DNA from: Clostridiaceae bacterium
Lineage (GTDB): Bacteria > Bacillota > Clostridia > DSM-8532
Assembly: GCA_012521105.1 (NCBI GenBank)
Contig: JAAYNA010000107.1
Location: forward strand, 186,001-250,000
DNA length: 64,000 nt
Direction of reading: 5' to 3'
Part shown: positions 43,027 through 52,061 of the stretch, one piece after another
Position numbering within the stretch: the stretch's first letter is position 1
How the letters are laid out: each line of letters starts with the position of its first letter
The notes under the pieces: generated by a model
What the model saw: only the letters and a program-made list of their open reading frames with translations
What the model was told of the DNA's origin: nothing
Database searches by the model: none
Made by a program: the position numbers and the translations under genes

Positions 43027-45864
43027 ATGATAAGCAAAAGCGGTTTTTGGGATGAAAATTTACCAACAGAAAAAAGAATAACCGATTTACTGGAGAAACT
43101 TACACTGGACGAGAAAATATCACTACTTCCAACAAAGCAGGCGCAAGTACCAAGGCTGGGCATAAAGGAATATTCAATTGGCGGCGAAGCAGCTCATGGT
43201 GTAGCATGGCTTGGGAAAGCAACCGTGTTTCCGCAGACAATCGGTTTAGCATCAACATGGGACACAGAATTAATGGATGAAATAGGAAATGTAATAGGCG
43301 ATGAATACAGGGTATATTACCAGAAAAGTGACGAAAAACATGGACTTAGTATATGGTTTCCAACAGTGGATATGGAAAGGGATCCAAGGTGGGGAAGAAC
43401 TGAGGAGGCATATGGCGAAGACCCGTATTTAACAGGGAAGATGGCCGGAACTCTTGTAAAATCAGTACAGGGGAACCATCCGTTTTACTTGAAAGCAGCA
43501 ACCACTTTAAAGCATTTTTTTGCAAACAACAACGAGAAGGACAGGATTAGCTGTTCTGTTAGTATTGATCCGCGGAGTATAAGGGAATATTATTTGGAGC
43601 CATTCAGAAGAGTTATAACCGATGGCGGTGCAAAATGTATTATGACAGCATACAATGAGGTTAATGGCGTACCAATGATTGTAAGCCCCTGGGTTAAAAA
43701 AATAGTTAAGGATGAATGGGGGCTTGAAGGCTTTATTGTATGCGATGCAGAAGATTTCAGGCAGAACGTAAATGATCATAAGTATTGCAAAAACCATTCG
43801 GAAACAGTTGCCCTTGCCTTGAAAAATGGAGTAGACTGTTTTACCGACGACCCTGAACTTGTTATAAGCTCTGTTAAAGAAGCGCTGGACAAAGGGTTAA
43901 TTTCCGAAAGGGATATAGATCAGGCTATTGCGAATATTTTCAGGATGCGGATACGGTATGGTCAGTTTGATACCAGGAGTAAAAACCCATATAGTAATAC
44001 ACCCGAACAGGTTTTATGCTGTGAAAAACATAGTCAGACAGCATATAAAGCTGCCCGGAAATCCATTGTTCTTTTAAAAAATGAAAACTTGCTTCCATTG
44101 AAGAAAGATAAAATAAAAAAGATAGCAGTTATAGGACCTATGGGAAACGAGCTATATAACGACTGGTATAGTGGTACATATCCTTATAAGGTTACAATTC
44201 TTGAAGGGCTTAGAAAGAAACTGCACAATGCTCAAATTAGTTTTACCGATGGTTCTGACATTGTGCGGATAAAATCAGTGGAAAATATGAAATATATCGA
44301 GCCTGATGAAGAAGGAGTTCTCCATGCAAGCGGCACACAGCCAGGCGATAAATCACTGTTCAGCCTTATGGACTGGGGATGGGGGAGCTTTACCTTATCA
44401 AATATATCCAATGGTAAGTTTGTTACCTGTGAGAATAATCTTTCAGCATCATCTGATAAAGCTTTTGGGTGGTTTGTAAAAGAATTGTTTAATTTTATAC
44501 CCGCAGGTGATAATGAGTACTTAATAAAAACCTATAACGGTAATACTGCAGGAATTTCCGGCAATGCCTCAGATGTTATTGTCGAAAAGGATTCTTTCAG
44601 CAAAGGAACAAATGACAGGTTTATTATAGAACTGGTTGAGGACGGTATTAGCAAAGCAAAGGCTATAGCAGAAGAAGCAGATATTGTATTTGTGACAATA
44701 GGAAATAACCCTGTTATTAATGGTAAAGAGGAAATTGACCGGCCTGATATAACACTTGCACCTTATCAGGAAAAATTACTGAAAGAAGTTTATTCTGTTA
44801 ACAAAAATACGGTTTTAGTATTAATAAGTTCATACCCGGTGGCAATAAACTGGGCTAACGACAATATTCCTGCTATCATTCACTCTGCCCATGGAGGACA
44901 GGAAATGGGTAATGCTATTGCAGATGTTCTGTTTGGAGATTACAATCCGGCAGGAAGACTTCCAATGACGTGGTATAAATCGTTGGATCAACTGACATCA
45001 ATTATGGACTATAACATTATAAAATCGAAGAGAACTTATATGTACTTTGATCAGGAGCCTTTGTATCCATTTGGTTTTGGCCTTTCATACAGTTCATTTA
45101 CGTATAATAACTTAAAGCTTAGTACAGATGTCCTTAAAAAGGAATGTGGTTTAACGATAAGCGTTAATGTTACAAATGTAAGTGATACGGCCGGTGAAGA
45201 AGTGGTACAGCTTTATATTGGTTTTAGCGGTTCACGTGTTAAAAGACCCAAAAAACAGTTAAAGGGGTTCAGCAGGGTTTTTCTTAACCCATATGAAACA
45301 AAAACCGTTGTATTTGACATTGAACCTGATGAATTCTACTTTTATGATATTACAAGGGAAATATACTGTTTAGAAAAGGGCCTGTTAACGGTGATGATAG
45401 GTGCATCATCGGAGGACATACGCCTTAAAAAAACAATCCCTGTAGATGGGGAAGTTATTCCTGACAGGGATTTGACATCTGTAACATGGGCAGAAAACTG
45501 TGATGATTACGAAAATATAGTTTTTGACAAGTATGAAGACTGCAGAAGTTCGGTGAAAGCGTTAGGAAAAGGAAGCAGGATATCTTTTCATAATGCAATG
45601 TTCAAACAGGAGATAAAAGGTTTAACGGTTCAGTGCCGTGCATCCACCCCCGGAACCAATGTTGCAATAAGGCTTGATTCTCCTGGCGGTGAAGAAATTG
45701 GAGTATTTTACATTCCAAATACCAACGCGCCTTCAATGCCGGAGCCGAAGCTTAACCAGGCCTGGGCTGTGATCCATTGTGATGTTTCAAAAATATCGGG
45801 AAAACACGACATACACTTTATCTTCGATGGTGAGGCAAATATCAGTTATTTTAAGTTTACTTAA
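43027..45864 (+). CDS. Glycoside hydrolase family 3 enzyme with inserted beta-trefoil-like domain and C-terminal CBM6-like domain
   Basis: A 945-residue cytosolic-type GH3 enzyme (no signal peptide). The N-terminal barrel has GLSIWFPTVDMERDPRWGR and the nucleophile D240 in GFIVCDAEDF. The second GH3 domain begins near 340 (RKSIVLLKNENLLPL) and is interrupted from about 410 to 555 by a segment with LFSLMDWGWGSFTLSNISNG that resembles a beta-trefoil/fascin-like carbohydrate-binding insertion. It resumes with FVTIGNNPVINGKEEIDRPD, then a fibronectin III-like domain, and ends with a beta domain (about 812-945) with CBM6-like features. A beta-xylosidase or beta-glucosidase is likely; the neighbouring alpha-xylosidase favours the former or xyloglucan use. 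Confidence 0.9.
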   Translation: MISKSGFWDENLPTEKRITDLLEKLTLDEKISLLPTKQAQVPRLGIKEYSIGGEAAHGVAWLGKATVFPQTIGLASTWDTELMDEIGNVIGDEYRVYYQKSDEKHGLSIWFPTVDMERDPRWGRTEEAYGEDPYLTGKMAGTLVKSVQGNHPFYLKAATTLKHFFANNNEKDRISCSVSIDPRSIREYYLEPFRRVITDGGAKCIMTAYNEVNGVPMIVSPWVKKIVKDEWGLEGFIVCDAEDFRQNVNDHKYCKNHSETVALALKNGVDCFTDDPELVISSVKEALDKGLISERDIDQAIANIFRMRIRYGQFDTRSKNPYSNTPEQVLCCEKHSQTAYKAARKSIVLLKNENLLPLKKDKIKKIAVIGPMGNELYNDWYSGTYPYKVTILEGLRKKLHNAQISFTDGSDIVRIKSVENMKYIEPDEEGVLHASGTQPGDKSLFSLMDWGWGSFTLSNISNGKFVTCENNLSASSDKAFGWFVKELFNFIPAGDNEYLIKTYNGNTAGISGNASDVIVEKDSFSKGTNDRFIIELVEDGISKAKAIAEEADIVFVTIGNNPVINGKEEIDRPDITLAPYQEKLLKEVYSVNKNTVLVLISSYPVAINWANDNIPAIIHSAHGGQEMGNAIADVLFGDYNPAGRLPMTWYKSLDQLTSIMDYNIIKSKRTYMYFDQEPLYPFGFGLSYSSFTYNNLKLSTDVLKKECGLTISVNVTNVSDTAGEEVVQLYIGFSGSRVKRPKKQLKGFSRVFLNPYETKTVVFDIEPDEFYFYDITREIYCLEKGLLTVMIGASSEDIRLKKTIPVDGEVIPDRDLTSVTWAENCDDYENIVFDKYEDCRSSVKALGKGSRISFHNAMFKQEIKGLTVQCRASTPGTNVAIRLDSPGGEEIGVFYIPNTNAPSMPEPKLNQAWAVIHCDVSKISGKHDIHFIFDGEANISYFKFT

Positions 45865-45896
45865 TTATCCGGATTAAAATAGCAATAATCCTGAGA

Positions 45897-45936
45897 AAAT
45901 AACCAGGTGGAGTATATACATCCCACCTGGTTATTT
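45897..45936. terminator. Convergent terminator between GH3 and GH31 genes
   Basis: AAATAACCAGGTGG and CCACCTGGTTATTT form a perfect 14-bp stem with a 12-base loop between the two convergent stops. It acts as a terminator in both directions. Confidence 0.85.
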
Positions 45937-45958
45937 AATGAGAACAGAGAATTGCAAC

Positions 45959-48283
45959 TTAAGCAATTGTTATAGAGAACTCACCAATATTTTTTTCAGG
46001 CTCAATTACTACACCGGATTCTGAAGAAAATACGCCAAAGTCATCGGCTTTTTGAATATCATGTATATTTCGAAGCAGTAATCTCCACGGTTTATCCTTC
46101 CCTTTTGATGTGATAAAAAGAGAATTATCTTGTCTTATTACCTTAAGTTCCAAATCAACGATGCCCTGCTGGTTATATACAACTGCTCCGGCACTGTGCC
46201 CGTCCTGAAGTTCAAACAGGTGAAATGTAACATTCTCTGCAAAATCATAATCAGCTCTTTTCTCGTTATTGCCAATTGCGATAAGGCTATTAGGACGTAC
46301 CAACACAGGCAGGCTGAAATAATCGTGCGTTTCTTCGCGCCATTTACCTCCCTGAATTTTTTCGTTGTTAAGCAGATTGGTCCAAACTCCTTCAGGTACA
46401 TAATATTTTACAGATTTATCCTCTGAAAAAATGGGGGCAACAAGAATCCTTTCGCCAAGCATGTACTGCCTGTCAAGGTAATCGCATGCAGGATCATCGT
46501 CAAATTCAATCACCATCGGGCGCATTACCGGAACTCCATACATGGAAGCTTCACAGGCAGATGCAAATATATATGGCATAAGTCTGTGTTTAAGTTTTGT
46601 GAAAAAACTTAAAACTTCTGAAGCTTCATCGTCAAAAAGCCATGGAACACGGTATGATTCACTTCCGTGTAAACGACTGTGAGTGGATAAAAGCCCGAAA
46701 GCCACCCACCGTTTATATAAATCCGCAGTTGCAGTCTTTTCAAAACCACCGATGTCATGACTCCAGAAACCAAAACCCGAAGTACACAGTGAAAGCCCAC
46801 CACGAAGGGATTCTGCCATAGACGGGTAATTTGCGGTACAATCACCGCCCCAGTGAACAGGAAATTGCTGTGATCCGGCTGTTGCCGAGCGGGCAAAAAG
46901 AACGGCTTCGTTTTCACCGCGTTCCTGCCTTAATAAATCGAAAACTGTTTTATTGTATAAATAGGTATAGTAGTTATGCATCTTTTCAGGATCAGAGCCG
47001 TCAAAATATACCACATCAGTAGGAATTCTTTCCCCAAAATCAGTTTTAAAGCAGTCAACACCAGCATCAAGAAGGGCTTTAAGTTTTTCCTGGTACCATT
47101 TGCAGGCATCGGGATTTGTAAAATCCACAAGTGCCATTCCTGCCTGCCACATATCCCATTGCCATACATCACCGTTTTTATCTTTTACCAGGTATCCTTT
47201 TTCCATACCTTCATCAAATAAATAGGACTTTTGTGCAATATAGGGGTTTATCCAGACACATATTTTTAACCCCTTTGATTTCAGTCTTGACAGCATTCCC
47301 TTTGGATCAGGGAATACATCCTTGTCCCATATAAAGTCACACCATTGGAATTCCTTCATCCAAAAACAGTCGAAGTGGAAAACACTAACAGGAATATCCC
47401 GTTCAATCATGCCGTTTATGAAGTTAAAAACAGTTTTTTCATCATAGCTTGTGGTAAAGGATGTTGAAAGCCATAAGCCAAAAGACCAGGCAGGTGGTAG
47501 ATGGGGTCTTCCTGTCAGAGCTGTATAGTTCCTGAGAACATCTTTCATTGATTCCCCGCCAATTATAAAGTATTCAAGATATTCGCCCGGTACACTGAAT
47601 TGAACTTTTGATACCACTTCCGAACCAATCTCGTAGGAAACACGTTCAGGATGATTTACAAAAACCCCGTAACCTTTGTTTGTTATATAAAATGGAACGT
47701 TTTTATATGCCTGTTCACTGCTTGTTCCACCATCCTCATTCCATATATCCACTACCTGGCCATTCTTTACAAAGTGGGTAAATCGCTCACCCAGGCCATA
47801 TACACATTCTCCAATGTCAAGGTTCAGCTGCTCACGAACGTAAGTTAAACCATCACCGGTTATAATATAGCCTGTACTCTTACCAGTGCTGCCCGTTAAA
47901 TACTTTTCCCCATAAAAGAATTCTGCTTGCCAGTGAGTTCCTCTGTTTATCTTTACCGATAAGTTTCCGCTGGTTAATGTTACTTCCTCATTTGTGGTTT
48001 TTACATCAATAGATGTGTCTGATTTTTTCTGCAATTCAAATTCAGGTCCCTTAATTTTTTTTCCCTTATGATGATAGATTTTAACACCGATAACATCGGG
48101 CATGGGTGAAGTATACTCAACTGTAATCATCGGCCGATTGAGAGTATCACCTCTGTGGTTTATTACCTTTGTTGCTGCAAAAATCTTAAGTTTTTTCCCC
48201 GAATATTCTACATCCCGTACGTCCATTGGGCTGTAAAGAGTAACACCTTTTTTTAATTGCCAGTAACCATCACTGAATTTCAA
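45959..48283 (-). CDS. yicI: Alpha-xylosidase (GH31, YicI-like)
   Basis: A 774-residue GH31 enzyme, nearly the length of E. coli YicI. The nucleophile D415 lies in CFKTDFGERIPTDV and the acid/base D481 in VHWGGDCTANYPSM, positions that agree with YicI D416 and D482. It lacks a signal peptide, so it acts on imported oligosaccharides, releasing xylose from alpha-1,6 links such as xyloglucan side chains. RBS aggaggtg. Divergent from an AraC regulator, which probably controls it, and convergent with the GH3 gene. Confidence 0.95.
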   Translation of the reverse strand: MKFSDGYWQLKKGVTLYSPMDVRDVEYSGKKLKIFAATKVINHRGDTLNRPMITVEYTSPMPDVIGVKIYHHKGKKIKGPEFELQKKSDTSIDVKTTNEEVTLTSGNLSVKINRGTHWQAEFFYGEKYLTGSTGKSTGYIITGDGLTYVREQLNLDIGECVYGLGERFTHFVKNGQVVDIWNEDGGTSSEQAYKNVPFYITNKGYGVFVNHPERVSYEIGSEVVSKVQFSVPGEYLEYFIIGGESMKDVLRNYTALTGRPHLPPAWSFGLWLSTSFTTSYDEKTVFNFINGMIERDIPVSVFHFDCFWMKEFQWCDFIWDKDVFPDPKGMLSRLKSKGLKICVWINPYIAQKSYLFDEGMEKGYLVKDKNGDVWQWDMWQAGMALVDFTNPDACKWYQEKLKALLDAGVDCFKTDFGERIPTDVVYFDGSDPEKMHNYYTYLYNKTVFDLLRQERGENEAVLFARSATAGSQQFPVHWGGDCTANYPSMAESLRGGLSLCTSGFGFWSHDIGGFEKTATADLYKRWVAFGLLSTHSRLHGSESYRVPWLFDDEASEVLSFFTKLKHRLMPYIFASACEASMYGVPVMRPMVIEFDDDPACDYLDRQYMLGERILVAPIFSEDKSVKYYVPEGVWTNLLNNEKIQGGKWREETHDYFSLPVLVRPNSLIAIGNNEKRADYDFAENVTFHLFELQDGHSAGAVVYNQQGIVDLELKVIRQDNSLFITSKGKDKPWRLLLRNIHDIQKADDFGVFSSESGVVIEPEKNIGEFSITIA

Positions 48284-48390
48284 TGTTTACACCTCCTGAT
48301 ACTTTTTATATAATTTTAGAAGACATGTGATTTATGTAAATGAAATTAATGTACAAAACTGCTGGTTCAGCCGATATAGATAATATAATA

Positions 48391-48455
48391 ATATTGATAT
48401 TTATCTTTAAAATCTTGCTGTATATTTATTGATTATACAAATATATTGATATTTA
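48391..48455. repeat. Direct repeats in the GH31/AraC intergenic region
   Basis: ATATTGATATTTA occurs exactly at 48391-48403 and 48443-48455, 52 bases apart start to start (about five helical turns). The second copy ends two bases before the AraC gene's aaggtgg RBS. Possible AraC-type binding sites. Confidence 0.5.
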
Positions 48456-48467
48456 AGGTGGTCACCA

Positions 48468-49334
48468 GTGGACATAAAATTATTAAAAGAAAACAGGGAG
48501 CATGGCGATTTTCTTTTTCCTTTAGGGTATTATTCAATGAGTTATCACGATTCATCCGAAATGTTGGACTGCCACTGGCACGATGAGTTCGAATTACTGC
48601 TGATGACTTCAGGGGAGGCTGTTTTCAGAGTAGGTGATCTTAAATACACTGTGAAAAAAGGACAGGCATTGTTCATCAAGAGCGGGGAAATTCATAGCGC
48701 TTCTTCAGATGAAGGTGTATGGGGTTTTTCTGCAATTGTCTTTCATCCCAGTTTATTAAACAGCAATCCATATGATAAAATACAGAATGATTACATTAAC
48801 CAGATTATAAAAAAGCAATATATATTTGCAACTTTAATATCGGGCATTGAACCATGGGAGCAGGAATTACTGTACCAACTTAAAAAAATAATTGAGATTG
48901 CAGGCAGAAAAGAGTATACTTATGAATTGCTGATTAAATCGCATTTATATGTCATATTTTCATTACTTCTGAAAAATGCAAGAGCTGAAACAGAGCAAAA
49001 TCTTACATACAAATGCGACAGACTTAAAAATGTGATACAGTATATTCAGTCTAATTATAGTCTGCAGTTAAGTATAAATGATCTTTCAAAAATGGTTAAT
49101 ATGAGTGAAGGTCATTTTTGCAGGTATTTTAAGAAAATTGTTGCCAAAACGCCTATTGAATATTTAAACTATATAAGAATTATTAGAGCCTGCGACTTAC
49201 TTAGGAATACCGAAAGGAAAATACTTGATATAGCAATGGAAGTAGGTTTTAATAATTTCAGTTATTTTATCAACAGGTTTAAAAAATATATGAAGGTTAC
49301 TCCGGCTAACTACCGGAAGAAATACCGGTCATGA
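48468..49334 (+). CDS. AraC-family transcription regulator
   Basis: A 288-residue regulator, GTG start with aaggtgg. The N-terminal cupin domain has CHWHDEFELLLMTSGEAVFRV and AFFIKSGEIHSA-type strands, and the C-terminal double HTH has LSINDLSKMVNMSEGHFCRYFKKIV and the second helix ILDIAMEVGFNNFSYFINRFKKYMKVTPANYRK. It is divergent from the alpha-xylosidase, so it likely activates yicI in response to a sugar. Confidence 0.92.
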   Translation: MDIKLLKENREHGDFLFPLGYYSMSYHDSSEMLDCHWHDEFELLLMTSGEAVFRVGDLKYTVKKGQALFIKSGEIHSASSDEGVWGFSAIVFHPSLLNSNPYDKIQNDYINQIIKKQYIFATLISGIEPWEQELLYQLKKIIEIAGRKEYTYELLIKSHLYVIFSLLLKNARAETEQNLTYKCDRLKNVIQYIQSNYSLQLSINDLSKMVNMSEGHFCRYFKKIVAKTPIEYLNYIRIIRACDLLRNTERKILDIAMEVGFNNFSYFINRFKKYMKVTPANYRKKYRS

Positions 49335-49387
49335 ATACATTTAACCCTATTTGCTTAAGTGGTTGTTTTAGAAATGAGGAATGACGT

Positions 49388-49798
49388 ATGAAAATAGCAG
49401 TTATAGACGCTCAGGGTGGAGGATTGGGCAAGGTAATTGTTGAAAGAATAAAACAAAGACTACCTCAAGCAGAGGTAACCGGCTTGGGAACAAATGTAAT
49501 TGCAACCAATGCAATGCTTAAAGCCGGTGCAGATAGAGCTGCGACAGGCGAAAATGCAATAGTTTTTAATATAAAAACAGTTGATGTTATTATTGGAGGA
49601 ATAGGAATAATTGCTGCAAACGGTATGATGGGAGAAATAACACCTAAAGTTGCTGAAGCGGTATCTTCATCTCAGGCGCTTAAGGTTTTAATCCCAATAG
49701 GAAAATGCCATATAGTTGTTCCCGGTTCCGAGGGCTATACAATTAATGAGCTTATAGACAAGGCTATCTGGCATATAACACAATGCCTGTCCGATTAA
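49388..49798 (+). CDS. DUF3842 family protein
   Basis: A 136-residue protein with the start MKIAVIDAQGGGLGKVIVE, the repeated GIGIIAANGMMGEITP and the end IVVPGSEGYTINEL. These match DUF3842, a Rossmann-like family of Clostridia whose function is unknown. An RBS (gaggaatgacgt region) precedes the ATG. It is adjacent to nadD, but a link to NAD metabolism is only positional. Confidence 0.85.
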   Translation: MKIAVIDAQGGGLGKVIVERIKQRLPQAEVTGLGTNVIATNAMLKAGADRAATGENAIVFNIKTVDVIIGGIGIIAANGMMGEITPKVAEAVSSSQALKVLIPIGKCHIVVPGSEGYTINELIDKAIWHITQCLSD

Positions 49799-49817
49799 CA
49801 GAAAGGTAGTGAACAGA

Positions 49818-50420
49818 TTGATTGGTATTTTCGGCGGGTCCTTTAACCCCATTCATATTGGGCATTTACTGCTGGCTGAATATATACGGGAAGAGTTTAA
49901 ACTTAACAAAATTATTTTCATACCTACAGGTAATCCTCCTCATAAAGATGCCAGGGAGCTGGAATTGGCCCAGCACCGTTATAATATGGTTAGACTTGCA
50001 ATTGATAGTAATCCTTTCTTTGATATTTCAGATGTTGAACTAAAAAGAGAAGGGATATCATATACTTCTGATACGCTGAAAGAGATAGGAAGTAAATATC
50101 CCTGTGAGGAATTATTCTTTATCTGCGGAAGTGATTCAATTATTCAGTTCCCGACATGGCATGAAATAGGTAAAATTTTCGAGCTGTCAAATATTATAGT
50201 GGCTAAAAGACCAAATGTGTCAGAAGAGAAACTTAACAATATGATATGCGAATTTAAAAAGAAGTACAGAGCCAGAATAATCTGTTCGGCAGCTCCGCAT
50301 ATTGAGATATCCTCGTCAGAGATCAGAAGCAAAATCAGAAAAGGTCTCTCAATACGCTACATGGTACCTTTTACAGTTGCTGAATATATTAAAACAAACA
50401 ATTTATACCAGGGAGTATAG
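49818..50420 (+). CDS. nadD: Nicotinate-nucleotide adenylyltransferase
   Basis: A 200-residue enzyme of NAD synthesis. TTG 49818 fits the RBS aaaggtag better than GTG 49809. IFGGSFNPIHIGHLLLAEY is the HxGH nucleotidyltransferase motif, and ISSSEIRSKIRKG is the C-terminal ISSTxIR motif. It is followed after 2 bases by yqeK, as in Bacillus. Confidence 0.95.
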   Translation: MIGIFGGSFNPIHIGHLLLAEYIREEFKLNKIIFIPTGNPPHKDARELELAQHRYNMVRLAIDSNPFFDISDVELKREGISYTSDTLKEIGSKYPCEELFFICGSDSIIQFPTWHEIGKIFELSNIIVAKRPNVSEEKLNNMICEFKKKYRARIICSAAPHIEISSSEIRSKIRKGLSIRYMVPFTVAEYIKTNNLYQGV

Positions 50421-50422
50421 CA

Positions 50423-51004
50423 ATGGATATCAATGAAATGAAAATCAAACTGAAAGAATCGCTAAAAGAGACACGATATATACATTCTTTAAATGTTATG
50501 GAAGAATCCGAAAAACTTGCAATGCATTATAATGTGGATACAGAAAAAGCGAAAATAGCGGGCTTGTTGCATGACTGTGCTAAAAATATCAGTAAAAAGG
50601 ATGAAAATGAATTAATAAAGAAATACCGGATAGAAACCGATGATATACAGAGAAACTCCAGTGCATTGTTACATAGTATATTGGGCATGTATATCGCAAG
50701 AGAAGAATATCAGGTTTCCGATGAAGAAATATTGAATGCCATATATTGGCACACAACCGGGCGTCCAGGAATGACCATACTTGAGAAAATTATTTTTGTT
50801 GCCGATTATATCGAACCGGGCAGGAATTTTGAGGTAGCCGAAAAGGTTCGGAAATATGTGTATGAAGATTTAGACAAATGCATTTTATTATGTACCGACT
50901 CAACAATTATGTATTTAATACAAAAAGGGAAACTTATACATCCTTATACTCTGGAGACCAGAAACGATGCGGTTTATAATTTAAGCAAAAAAGGCATTTT
51001 ATAA
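50423..51004 (+). CDS. yqeK: YqeK, HD-domain hydrolase (Ap4A-type)
   Basis: A 193-residue HD-domain protein with the metal site H-HD-D: RYIHSLNVMEESEKLA, LLHDCAKN and the later IYWHTTGRPGMT. YqeK hydrolyses diadenosine tetraphosphate symmetrically. It overlaps the nadD context typical of Firmicutes. The usual next gene rsfS is absent here; lepB follows. Confidence 0.93.
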   Translation: MDINEMKIKLKESLKETRYIHSLNVMEESEKLAMHYNVDTEKAKIAGLLHDCAKNISKKDENELIKKYRIETDDIQRNSSALLHSILGMYIAREEYQVSDEEILNAIYWHTTGRPGMTILEKIIFVADYIEPGRNFEVAEKVRKYVYEDLDKCILLCTDSTIMYLIQKGKLIHPYTLETRNDAVYNLSKKGIL

Positions 51005-51117
51005 ATTTCAATATACATTTGGAAATGGATGTTATATAATATTTACATTCAACATTTGAGGCAGTTTACTTAGCTGGCGTAAATGCTATGGTATATTTAA
51101 ACGAACGGAGGATGGCA

Positions 51118-51729
51118 ATGACTGAAGAACAAAAGCTTAATAAGGTTAACATTGGAAAAGAGATAATTGAATGGATTATTTATTTTATAGGTGCAGTGCT
51201 TGTGGCCTCTTTGCTGCAAAGCCAGCTATATGCATTAACCACAGTGCATCAGTCTTCAATGCAGAATACTTTACTGGAGGGACATACTTTAATTATAGAT
51301 AAAATAAACTATCAGTTCTCGAAACCTAAAAGAGGAGATATAGTTGTATTTCTTAGAGGTGAAGATACAAAGGGCTTTGTTAACAGATATAAGGTTTTTT
51401 TAAAGGATGTTCAATTGCGATTCCATAAGAGTTTCAGAACAAACCGTTTGATAAAAAGAGTTATTGCCATTGAAGGGGATACGGTTGATATTCGAGACGG
51501 ACAGGTTTATATAAACAATGAATTACTTACAGAACCATATGTTAAAGGATTTACACCCAAAATGGAGCTGGACTGCCCTTTTACCGTTCCCGAAGGACAT
51601 ATCTTTGTTATGGGGGATAACAGGGAGAACAGTCTTGACAGCCGCAGTTTCGGCCCTGTTGATACGAGAAGTGTTGAAGGAAAGGCAATATTCAGAGTAT
51701 ACCCGTTCTCTCAAATGGGAAAACCTTAA
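51118..51729 (+). CDS. lepB: Signal peptidase I
   Basis: A 203-residue membrane protease. ATG 51118 fits the RBS cggagg. One TM helix lies at about 18-36. The catalytic Ser47 is in HQSSMQNTL and the general-base K113 in LIKRVIAIEGD, and a box E motif GDNRENSLDSR is present. It removes signal peptides from exported proteins. Separate from yqeK by 113 bases. It may serve the export-rich genes of this region. Confidence 0.95.
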   Translation: MTEEQKLNKVNIGKEIIEWIIYFIGAVLVASLLQSQLYALTTVHQSSMQNTLLEGHTLIIDKINYQFSKPKRGDIVVFLRGEDTKGFVNRYKVFLKDVQLRFHKSFRTNRLIKRVIAIEGDTVDIRDGQVYINNELLTEPYVKGFTPKMELDCPFTVPEGHIFVMGDNRENSLDSRSFGPVDTRSVEGKAIFRVYPFSQMGKP

Positions 51730-51782
51730 TCATTTCTGTTGAATAAAGCTTTCCTGTTTCATATCGTTTGTTTATTCTTTAT

Positions 51783-51818
51783 TATGCCCAGTAATTTACA
51801 CTTAAGGGCATATTTTTG
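51783..51818 (+). terminator. Probable terminator after lepB
   Basis: ATGCCC (51784-51789) and GGGCAT (51806-51811) flank a 16-base loop, followed by ATTTTTG. The stem is short, so this is a moderate call. Confidence 0.6.
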
Positions 51819-51843
51819 TTCAAATTTTTTTAAGAAAAATCTA

Positions 51844-51872
51844 TTGACATAACAAAGAAAAAGTGCAATAAT
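51844..51872 (+). promoter_or_regulatory. Promoter of the polyamine operon regulator
   Basis: TTGACA (51844-51849), a 17-base spacer and AATAAT (51867-51872) lie about 190 bases before the regulator's start, leaving a long leader. Confidence 0.72.
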
Positions 51873-51895
51873 ATATTTCGTTCTGTGTTTAGCAA

Positions 51896-51945
51896 TATTA
51901 AACTAAATGTTTTGTACAAAATTTCGAGTTTAATAATACTAAACT
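51896..51945 (+). promoter_or_regulatory. Nested palindrome, candidate operator of the XRE-cupin regulator
   Basis: TATTAAACT (51896-51904) and AGTTTAATA (51927-51935) are perfect arms sharing the same centre (915.5) as the inner palindrome TTTTGTACAAAA (51910-51921). A third half-site TAAACT lies at 51940-51945. The cluster follows the promoter by 24 bases, a suitable place for a repressor. Confidence 0.6.
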
Positions 51946-52061
51946 TTTTACTGTAAATATTTCTTATAAGTATATGCAAAATAATGCCATATTGTTTTAA
52001 TATCATTGATTATAAGCCAGTTTGATGTTTGGAATGATGATCTTTGTTTGGGGGGGATTAT

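Noticed and set aside
49818-51729. A rsfS gene expected after yqeK
   Set aside because: The bases between yqeK and lepB hold only about 113 non-coding bases; no RsfS-like sequence was found.
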